In this document: positions 5,177 through 10,298 of the stretch, in pieces
How positions within the stretch are numbered: the first letter of the stretch is position 1
How the letters are laid out: each line of letters opens with the position of its first letter
Source: an uncultured Mycoplasmatota bacterium
Lineage (GTDB): Bacteria; Bacillota_I; Bacilli_A; RF39; UBA660
Direction of reading: 5' to 3'
Assembly (NCBI GenBank): GCA_946497375.1
Contig: CAMMKE010000038.1
Location: 1-10,298, forward strand
DNA length: 10,298 nucleotides
The notes under the pieces: model-generated
Database searches by the model: none
Seen by the model: only the letters and a program-made list of their open reading frames with translations
What the model was told of the DNA's origin: nothing
Made by a program: the position numbers and the translations under genes

Positions 5177-5941
5177 ATGTCTAACTTTACTTATGCTTTT
5201 ATATTATCTACTCTAGCAGGACTTTCTACTTTAATTGGTTTTATTCCTCTACTTTTTAATTTAAAGAATGAGAAAACTATTATTCTATCTTCTCTATCTT
5301 TTGCCAGTGGTGTAATGATATGTGTATCTCTTACTGATTTAATACCAGAATCTTTTAATCTCTTAACTTCTATATTTAAAGGTTTCCCTGCCCTTTTATT
5401 TCTTTTAATATTTATATCTCTTGGAGTAATAATTTCTATGTTAATAGATAAATTTCTACCTAGTAATGATAATAAATCTATCAATAATAAAAAACTATAT
5501 AGATTAGGTCTTGTATCTATGCTTGCTATTATTATGCATAATATTCCTGAAGGAGTTGCTACATTTCTTTCTAGTTCTACTAATAGAGGGTTAGGCTTGT
5601 CACTTGCTCTTGCCATTAGTTTTCATAATATTCCTGAAGGAATAAGTATTGCTATTCCCATATACTTTAGCACTAAATCAAGACTTAAAGCTTTTCTTTA
5701 TACTTTGATATCGGGCTTATCAGAACCACTAGGAGCGATACTTGCTTATCTATTTTTATCTTCTATCATTAATAACTTTATTATGAGTATAATTCTATCT
5801 ATAATTGCAGGTATCATGATTCATATTAGTGTTTATGAGCTTTTAACTGAGTCTTTAAGTTATAAAAAAAGTAAGCTTACCTTTATCTTTTTTAGTATAG
5901 GTTTTATCTTTATGTTAATATCTCACTTCTTATTAGGATAA
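5177..5941 (+). CDS. zupT: ZIP-family divalent metal transporter, ZupT-like
   Basis: A 254-residue membrane protein of the ZIP family, which brings zinc and sometimes iron or manganese into the cell. About eight hydrophobic segments are visible. The two metal-site helices carry HNIPEG at 121-126 and again at 150-155, the hallmark of ZupT-type members, and SLTDLIPESF (51-60) and GLSEPLGA (180-187) fill further conserved positions. The usual His-rich loop between helices 3 and 4 is replaced by a short Asn/Lys-rich loop (91-106). The length agrees with ZupT proteins. The SD-like AAAAGGAAA is rather far (about 12 nt) from the ATG. It is divergent from the queH operon and shares a short control region with it. 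A ZnuA-like lipoprotein lies two genes downstream, which supports a role in metal supply. The metal is inferred, not shown. Confidence 0.9.
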   Translation: MSNFTYAFILSTLAGLSTLIGFIPLLFNLKNEKTIILSSLSFASGVMICVSLTDLIPESFNLLTSIFKGFPALLFLLIFISLGVIISMLIDKFLPSNDNKSINNKKLYRLGLVSMLAIIMHNIPEGVATFLSSSTNRGLGLSLALAISFHNIPEGISIAIPIYFSTKSRLKAFLYTLISGLSEPLGAILAYLFLSSIINNFIMSIILSIIAGIMIHISVYELLTESLSYKKSKLTFIFFSIGFIFMLISHFLLG

Positions 5942-5955
5942 TTTTTCACTTCTAA

Positions 5956-5984
5956 TTGATTAACCTTAATTTTTATTGTACAAT
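5956..5984 (+). promoter_or_regulatory. Promoter placing the start of transcription at the yidD ATG
   Basis: -35 TTGATT (5956-5961), 17-bp spacer, -10 TACAAT (5979-5984). The normal distance of 6-7 nt puts the first transcribed base at or next to 5991, which is the A of the yidD ATG. No SD sequence precedes that ATG, so the mRNA is predicted to be leaderless. Confidence 0.65.
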
Positions 5985-5990
5985 ATATTT

Positions 5991-6227
5991 ATGAAAAAAA
6001 TATTAATTAGTTTAATTCATCTTTATCAAAAGATGCCACTAACAAGTCATGGGGCTTGTCATTTTTATCCTACTTGTTCTAATTATACTATTGAAGCGAT
6101 AGAAGAATATGGTTCTATAAAGGGATTATTTCTTGGCTTTAAAAGAATATTTAGATGTCATCCAGGAGCAAGGTTTGGATATGACCCAGTTATTAAGGAG
6201 GAAAAAAAGAATGAAAAGAAGTGTTAA
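5991..6227 (+). CDS. yidD: Membrane protein insertion efficiency factor YidD
   Basis: A 78-residue member of the YidD family, small amphipathic proteins at the inner face of the membrane that help YidC insert membrane proteins. The family core is plain: LIHLYQ (8-13), C23-HFYPTC-S with C29, EAIEEYGSIKG (35-45), and RIFRCHPGA.FGYDPV (52-67) with C56. Length is normal and the tail is lysine-rich. The ATG at 5991 is chosen: it matches the usual start (MKKILI), whereas the upstream TTG at 5976 lies inside the promoter. There is no SD; the predicted mRNA starts at the ATG. The gene overlaps the following lipoprotein gene by 17 nt. In many bacteria yidD sits by rnpA and yidC, so this place is uncommon. 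Confidence 0.93.
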   Translation: MKKILISLIHLYQKMPLTSHGACHFYPTCSNYTIEAIEEYGSIKGLFLGFKRIFRCHPGARFGYDPVIKEEKKNEKKC

Positions 6228-7107
6228 AAATTTAGGTAAGATTGCTTTTCTTGGTATGGCAATTTTATTAACTACTACAGGTTGTAAAAGTGATGATATG
6301 GAGGATATTGAGATAGTTACTACTAATTATCCTAATGAATATATTATAGAAAGGCTTTATGGAGAACATGCTAAAGTTAGTAATATCTATCCTGATGGAG
6401 TTGATACTAGTGATTATAAATTTACTAATAAGCAAAAAAGAGATTTTGCTAGTAAAGATTTATTTATCTATACAGGATTAGTTGATAGAGAAAGAAAATT
6501 AGCGGTTGACTTGTTAGATTATAATGAGAATTTAAAAATAATAGATAGCTCTTATGTTCTTGATAATGACTATGATATGGAAGAAGTATGGTTAGACCCA
6601 TCATTTATGTTAATGATGAGTCAGAATGTAAGACTTGGATTAAAAGAATATATAGAAAATAATTATTTAAAAGAAGAAATTGATAAAAATTATGAAGAGT
6701 TAAAAGTTGATATTTCAGAACTTGATGCTGATATTAGACTTGCTGTTGAAAGTGCTCCTTATAAGACTATAGTTGCAACTGATAATAATTATAGATTCTT
6801 AGAAAAATATGGAGTTAAAGTTTATATATTAAATGATGATACTAGTGAAAAAGATTTAGTAGAAATAAATGATTTAGTAGAAAATGGTGATATTACAAAA
6901 ATATTTAGTTATAAAGATATAAAAACTACTAATAATGTTCAGAATTTAATTAATACTTATCCTAATAGTTTAGAGGTTATTAATTCTAATAGAATAATAG
7001 TTTTGAATGATGATCAAAGAGAAACAGAAACTGATTATTTAACTCTTATGAATCAGAACTTAGATAATATTAGAGAAGAGTTATATCATAGTAATAGTAA
7101 TCAATAA
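6211..7107 (+). CDS. ZnuA-like lipoprotein without the metal-binding histidines
   Basis: A 298-residue lipoprotein: positive N terminus, hydrophobic stretch, lipobox TTGC with C25. The mature part follows the ZnuA/TroA family of zinc and manganese binding proteins: IVTTNYPNEYIIERLYGE near the start, WLDP at 127-130, FLEKYGV at 186-192 and DYLTLMNQN near the end. The histidines that hold the metal in this family appear to be lost: DPHDYE-like is DTSDYK (S67), DPHVWLDP-like is EEVWLDP (E125), and the third His position is T180 by motif alignment. It may bind another ligand or serve a structural role. No permease or ATPase gene accompanies it. The ATG at 6211 follows AAGGAGG (6195-6201) and begins inside yidD; a longer upstream frame lacks this signal. 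A terminator follows directly. Confidence 0.8.
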   Translation: MKRSVKNLGKIAFLGMAILLTTTGCKSDDMEDIEIVTTNYPNEYIIERLYGEHAKVSNIYPDGVDTSDYKFTNKQKRDFASKDLFIYTGLVDRERKLAVDLLDYNENLKIIDSSYVLDNDYDMEEVWLDPSFMLMMSQNVRLGLKEYIENNYLKEEIDKNYEELKVDISELDADIRLAVESAPYKTIVATDNNYRFLEKYGVKVYILNDDTSEKDLVEINDLVENGDITKIFSYKDIKTTNNVQNLINTYPNSLEVINSNRIIVLNDDQRETETDYLTLMNQNLDNIREELYHSNSNQ

Positions 7108-7114
7108 AGAAAAG

Positions 7115-7146
7115 AAAACAGTGTTAGATCGAATCAACACTGTTTT
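7115..7146. terminator. Bidirectional terminator between convergent genes
   Basis: AAAACAGTGTT (7115-7125) and AACACTGTTTT (7136-7146) form a perfect 11-bp stem around a 10-nt loop. On the minus strand the 3' arm continues as TTTTCTTTTCTTT; on the plus strand it ends in TTTT. It lies 7 nt after the lipoprotein stop and includes part of the rseP stop codon (7145-7147), so it can end both transcripts. Confidence 0.9.
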
Positions 7147-8179
7147 AAAATAATCTCAATATGTCATAAAATGTTACATATATCATTAATAACATTAATA
7201 AGAATAACCCTACAGCATGGAACTTTGCTTCTGTCTCAGGTTTAGCAGGACTTCCTTTAATCTTTTCAATTATTATAAATAAAATATGTCCTCCATCAAA
7301 AGCTGGTAGTGGTAAAAGATTAATAAAGCCTACATTTATTGATAAGAAGGAAAATAAATAAAGTAAACTAGCAAGTCCTCCATTAGCTTGCGAACCTACT
7401 ACTTCATATATTCCTACTGGTCCACTTAACTGATTTAAATGAATTCCTCCAGTAAATAAATTAAGTAGTGTTACACCCATCTGTTTAAATAAAGAGCCTG
7501 TTTTAACTACTGTATACTTTAAAGATGCTAATAAACCATGTTGTTCTTCTCCTTGCATACCTATACCATAAACATATCTTTCATCGCCATCTACTTTAGT
7601 TTTTTCTGGTTTTATTTTATATGTTTCAATGCTTCCATTTTCTTTTTTTACTTTAAACTCATTAGCTTTATCAGTATCAGCGATTGTTATATAAAGAGAA
7701 ATATCATCTATAGTCCAAATATCATGACCATTAATTTCTAATATTTCATCCCCTTTTCTAAGTCCAGCCTCATAAGCAGGAGTATCTTTTTCTACACTAG
7801 ATAATACTGGTTCAGTTGAAGTCGCTCCCCAAACTAGAGAAATAAAAAATAACACTAAGATAGCAGAAATAAAGTTAAATCCCGCTCCAAAGAACATTAC
7901 TAAAAACTTTTGCCAAGGTTTCTTACCAGGTAATGTCCTTTCTCTTGGTAAGTCTTCCTCTTCTCCTTCTTCTCCTGCTAACTGACAAAATCCCCCTATA
8001 GGAATAAGTCTTAGGGAGTACTCTGTCTCCCCTTTTTTTAAACTAAATAGTTTAGGCCCCATTCCAAGAGCGAATTCATAAACATATATTCCTGTTAATT
8101 TAGCGAATAAGAAGTGGCCTCCTTCATGTATAAAAATAATTGAACCTAGTAATATTATGAATAATATTAATGTAACCAT
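7145..8179 (-). CDS. rseP: Site-2 metalloprotease RseP/RasP
   Basis: A 344-residue zinc intramembrane protease that cuts membrane-bound anti-sigma factors, leftover signal peptides and similar substrates (RasP in Bacillus). The active-site HEGGH (H18, E19, H22) lies in the first membrane helix. A central PDZ-like domain covers roughly residues 125-200 (GLRKGDEILEINGHDI). The third zinc ligand is D295 in NLLPLPAFDGGH, with Phe where most members have Leu. Two further hydrophobic helices lie near 95-118 and 322-340. The acidic stretch GEEGEEEDLP (69-78) follows the first membrane region. The SD TAGGAGG overlaps the stop codon of cdsA, with 8 nt between the genes, so the two are cotranscribed and probably coupled. 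The neighbouring dxr found in many Firmicutes is absent here. Confidence 0.95.
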   Translation of the reverse strand: MVTLILFIILLGSIIFIHEGGHFLFAKLTGIYVYEFALGMGPKLFSLKKGETEYSLRLIPIGGFCQLAGEEGEEEDLPRERTLPGKKPWQKFLVMFFGAGFNFISAILVLFFISLVWGATSTEPVLSSVEKDTPAYEAGLRKGDEILEINGHDIWTIDDISLYITIADTDKANEFKVKKENGSIETYKIKPEKTKVDGDERYVYGIGMQGEEQHGLLASLKYTVVKTGSLFKQMGVTLLNLFTGGIHLNQLSGPVGIYEVVGSQANGGLASLLYLFSFLSINVGFINLLPLPAFDGGHILFIIIEKIKGSPAKPETEAKFHAVGLFLLMLLMIYVTFYDILRLF

Positions 8180-8187
8180 GTTGCCTC

Positions 8188-8991
8188 CTAAATTAATCCC
8201 ATTACTAATATAAATGCTAAAATTACAAAAATTAGACTATCTAAACGATCTAATATACCTCCATGTCCTGGAATAAGATTAGAGAAATCTTTAACATTAA
8301 ATGTTCTCTTAATAGATGAAAATACTAAATCACCAAGTTGTCCTACTACTGCTAAGAATAATGTTGTAAGTATTAATATTACTAAAGAAATACCTGGATC
8401 TATTACAGTATAATAAAATGTAGTCGCTACAAAAGTACCCATTAAAACACCACCAATAAATCCTTCTATTGTTTTATGAGGGCTAATAGTGGTAGCTAGT
8501 TTGTTTTTACCTATATACATACCTGTTATAAGAGCAAAAGTATCTGTTATAACAGTTATAAGTAATAAGTAAATTAAATAATTTAAACTATAATTTCTAA
8601 CTACTAAAATTAGATTAAATGCAATATTAATAAATAGAAGAGACCCTGCTAAATATAAAGCATCATTAATATCATAATCCATTTCTTTTTTATTCTTTAA
8701 TAATATAGGCAATAAGAATAGTAAAATAATAAAACTTATTAATTGATAACTCATATTATAACTAAATATATTTTGATTGTAAGTTAAAACTAAAGAAAAT
8801 ATAATTAATAAATATGATATTATTTTCATTAAAGTAGGAAACTCTTTTTTCTTTTCTCTTATATTTATTAACTCATACATTGCTCCTAAAGCAAGTACAG
8901 TCATTAGTATTGCAAAAGGTATACCTCCTATAAATAATAATGGTACAAATATTAATATCATAATAATAGCACTTAATACACGTTTTTTCAT
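8188..8991 (-). CDS. cdsA: Phosphatidate cytidylyltransferase CdsA
   Basis: A 267-residue membrane enzyme that makes CDP-diacylglycerol from phosphatidic acid and CTP, the branch point of bacterial phospholipid synthesis. Multiple hydrophobic helices fill the protein. The C-terminal part has SPHKTIEG (174-181) and the full family signature from SSIKR through KD, then PGHGGILDRLDS, with the metal and substrate-binding Asp residues. Length is normal. ATG 8991 follows GGAGGT at a spacing of nine. It is the first gene of a cdsA-rseP pair, a common neighbour set in Bacilli, and has a candidate promoter at 9019-9047. Confidence 0.96.
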   Translation of the reverse strand: MKKRVLSAIIMILIFVPLLFIGGIPFAILMTVLALGAMYELINIREKKKEFPTLMKIISYLLIIFSLVLTYNQNIFSYNMSYQLISFIILLFLLPILLKNKKEMDYDINDALYLAGSLLFINIAFNLILVVRNYSLNYLIYLLLITVITDTFALITGMYIGKNKLATTISPHKTIEGFIGGVLMGTFVATTFYYTVIDPGISLVILILTTLFLAVVGQLGDLVFSSIKRTFNVKDFSNLIPGHGGILDRLDSLIFVILAFILVMGLI

Positions 8992-9018
8992 ATTAGTACT
9001 ACCTCCAATCTTATAATA

Positions 9019-9047
9019 AGTATAATATATTTTTTACTTTTAGACAA
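9019..9047 (-). promoter_or_regulatory. Probable promoter of cdsA-rseP
   Basis: Minus-strand -35 TTGTCT (9047 to 9042), 17-bp spacer, -10 TATACT (9024 to 9019), start expected near 9012, about 20 nt before the ATG. The -35 matches four of six bases. A TATTAT at 9018 to 9013 lacks a -35. Confidence 0.5.
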
Positions 9048-9058
9048 TAAGCTTTAAA

Positions 9059-9154
9059 TTATTTATTAAAATTCATTATTAGTCGTTTTACTGTATTACT
9101 ATCATTTATAACAAGATAATTTTCTTTTATAACCTTACTATTTATACTTGTACT
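9059..9154 (-). other. In-frame reading frame beyond the stop of the HEYTH gene
   Basis: Directly after the TAA at 9157-9155 the same frame stays open for 31 codons and ends with TAA at 9061-9059. The implied residues (STSINSKVIKE, then NYLVINDSN, then TVKRLIMNFNK) look like an ordinary charged and hydrophobic protein tail. This suggests that the ancestral protein was longer and that a nonsense mutation shortened it, or less likely that the stop is read through. An AT-rich frame this long without a stop can also be chance. It has no start signal of its own. Confidence 0.35.
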
Positions 9155-9868
9155 TTATAATTCATTTAATTCTTTAGTTCTATCTAATAGTGATAAGTTT
9201 TTAGTCTCTTCATATTTGGTAATACTGGCAAGATAGGCAATTAGATGAGGATAATCAAATAAAGGAATATTATCTAATTCCATACTTGTATCTATTATTC
9301 TTAAATATTTTAAACTAACATCTTTCCCATGATATAAATCATCCATTAGTTTAAAGAGCTTAATCTGTCCTCTTGTCGTAATTAAATTGCTATTATTATG
9401 AATCTTATGAGTATATTCATGAGTAATACCTAAAGAAGTTAAAATATTTTTATAGTTTACAACTTTTATATCATTAAAGACAAAGTCTGTTACTCCTTTG
9501 GCGATAAGTAAATCCTCTGCTTCTTCTTTAGTTAGAGAAATATATTTAAACTCATCATTAAGTTTATCTTCATCACTTGCATTCGAATATTTTAATAACG
9601 TATCAACATCATACATTAAAATAGTTGTTTTAGCAAAGTCTTTAGTATAACAATTAAAATAACTATCTAGATAATTACTTACTAGAGATAAAATCTCATC
9701 ATTAGAAAAATATCTTAATGGTCCATTATTATCTTGCTTTTTCATCTCACTTAAACTTAATAAAAGTTTTCTATAATTATAATGATTCTTTTTAAGATAT
9801 TTATCTGTTTTAATATTACCATAGATATCTATTAATTCACTTCTAATTACCTCATAACTATAATCCAT
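9155..9868 (-). CDS. Hypothetical protein with a zincin-like HEYTH motif
   Basis: A 237-residue soluble protein that I cannot assign to a named family. The HExxH zinc-protease motif appears as HEYTH at 150-154 in a fitting setting (NILTSLGITHEYTHKIHNN). A possible third ligand (Glu or His) would lie downstream, for instance H157, E197 or H208, but none is certain. The N-terminal half is helical, with many Lys, Asp and Tyr; there is no signal peptide, so a cytoplasmic place is likely. ATG 9868 follows GGGGGAT; the frame could begin at TTG 9886, which lacks such a site. It lies between khpA and cdsA, 39 nt after khpA. The reading frame stays open for 31 codons past its stop, so the C terminus may have been lost. 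Confidence 0.65.
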   Translation of the reverse strand: MDYSYEVIRSELIDIYGNIKTDKYLKKNHYNYRKLLLSLSEMKKQDNNGPLRYFSNDEILSLVSNYLDSYFNCYTKDFAKTTILMYDVDTLLKYSNASDEDKLNDEFKYISLTKEEAEDLLIAKGVTDFVFNDIKVVNYKNILTSLGITHEYTHKIHNNSNLITTRGQIKLFKLMDDLYHGKDVSLKYLRIIDTSMELDNIPLFDYPHLIAYLASITKYEETKNLSLLDRTKELNEL

Positions 9869-9881
9869 AATATCCCCCAAT

Positions 9882-9907
9882 AACAAAAGGATTACCTTAA
9901 GTAACCC
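9882..9907 (-). terminator. Weak hairpin after khpA
   Basis: Minus-strand GGGTTAC (9907 to 9901), loop TTAAG, GTAATCC (9895 to 9889), 7 bp with one G-T pair, followed by TTTTGTT. It starts right after the khpA stop codon and may end or attenuate the rpsP-khpA transcript. No strong promoter is visible for the next gene, so partial readthrough is likely. Confidence 0.5.
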
Positions 9908-10156
9908 CTAAAACTTATCAATATTAATTTTAACGTATTTATTATCTTTTAGTGAACTACTAGCTTGTACTAAAGTTCTTATAGCATTAGCAGTTCTACC
10001 ATTTTTACCGATAACTCTACCAATGTCAGAATCTGATACTAATACTTCTATAATTATTTCCTTATCATTTTCACTAGGAAATTCTTTAACAGAAACAGCA
10101 TCTTCATCTTTTACAATATTTTTAACTATCTTCTCTGTTAATTCTACTAAACTCAT
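9908..10156 (-). CDS. khpA: KH-domain RNA-binding protein KhpA
   Basis: An 82-residue protein made of a single KH domain (YlqC/KhpA family). It binds RNA, usually with its partner KhpB, and affects cell elongation and division and small-RNA function in Gram-positive bacteria. The GxxG loop is GKNG (50-53) inside IGRVIGKNGRTANAIR, the strongest family signature. Length is normal. Its ATG overlaps the rpsP stop by one base (TAATG), with AAGGAAAC inside the end of rpsP as SD, so translation is coupled to ribosomal protein S16. The rpsP-khpA order is typical for Firmicutes; the rimM and trmD genes that often follow are not here. Confidence 0.95.
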   Translation of the reverse strand: MSLVELTEKIVKNIVKDEDAVSVKEFPSENDKEIIIEVLVSDSDIGRVIGKNGRTANAIRTLVQASSSLKDNKYVKINIDKF

Positions 10157-10298
10157 TATTTTGTTTCCTTTTTATCTTTAGATTCAGCAAATTTTTTCAT
10201 TATACCTGCTTCTTTTAATAGATTTCTAACAGTATCAGATGGTATTGCTCCATTATTTAACCATTTAAGAGCAACTTCTTCATTGATTTTAACATCTT
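10156..10298 (-). CDS. rpsP: Ribosomal protein S16, C-terminal part
   Basis: The last 46 codons of S16, a small-subunit protein needed for 30S assembly. The gene continues past the right edge of the window. Visible are [20 protein letters not shown], then [15 protein letters not shown], the conserved C-terminal segment of the family, and a lysine-rich tail (ESKDKKETK). The stop TAA (10158-10156) shares one base with the khpA start. Confidence 0.93.
   Translation of the reverse strand, partial: DVKINEEVALKWLNNGAIPSDTVRNLLKEAGIMKKFAESKDKKETK

Noticed and set aside
5191..5616. Open frame of 141 codons on the minus strand
   Set aside because: It lies fully inside the ZIP transporter gene on the other strand; the transporter has clear family motifs and this frame has none.
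6133..6210. 26-codon N-terminal extension of the lipoprotein
   Set aside because: It lies in yidD, would bury the signal peptide, and ATG 6211 has an ideal AAGGAGG and lipobox placement.
7538..7741. Open frame of 67 codons on the plus strand
   Set aside because: Antisense to the PDZ region of rseP; a hydrophobic Phe/Ile-rich shadow with no start signal.

Overview
The window is AT-rich DNA of a low-GC Gram-positive type. Ribosome binding sites are purine-rich (AAGGAGG, GGAAGGAG, GGGGGA), and four of the promoters read here have near-canonical -35/-10 boxes spaced by 17 bp. TGG encodes Trp, so the code is standard, but all fourteen stop codons I can place are TAA or TAG. The rpsP-khpA pair, the cdsA-rseP pair, a Gram-positive-style murC and a QueH-type epoxyqueuosine reductase point to the Bacilli, perhaps an uncultured gut lineage near Erysipelotrichia or the RF39-like clades. 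The lineage is an inference.

Layout, left to right. (1) 50-1440: murC on the minus strand, with its own promoter and terminator. (2) 1441-1822: a gap without a recognised large gene. It holds a candidate type I toxin-antitoxin locus: a 22-residue hydrophobic peptide gene on the minus strand, a strong convergent plus-strand promoter, nested hairpins, and a long inverted repeat joining the two ends of the predicted toxin mRNA. (3) 1823-2719 (+): a radical SAM protein of the PflA-like COG1313 type. (4) 2716-5120 (-): an operon of a Cys-His-Asp transglutaminase-like protein, queH, and a second, paralogous transglutaminase-like protein. (5) 5102-7107 (+): a ZIP metal transporter, yidD with a promoter that predicts a leaderless mRNA, and a ZnuA-like lipoprotein lacking the usual metal-binding histidines. 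(6) 7115-9047 (-): a terminator shared by two convergent genes, then rseP and cdsA. (7) 9059-10298 (-): a possible small metallopeptidase with an HEYTH motif and an in-frame reading frame continuing past its stop codon, then khpA and the 3' end of rpsP.

How the genes fit together. MurC, CdsA, RseP and YidD serve envelope synthesis, membrane lipid synthesis, intramembrane proteolysis and membrane protein insertion. RpsP, KhpA and QueH serve translation and RNA. ZupT and the lipoprotein suggest a metal-related pair, but the lipoprotein may no longer bind metal. The strongest candidates for something undescribed are the toxin-antitoxin-like locus at 1447-1777 and the duplicated transglutaminase-like family around queH.
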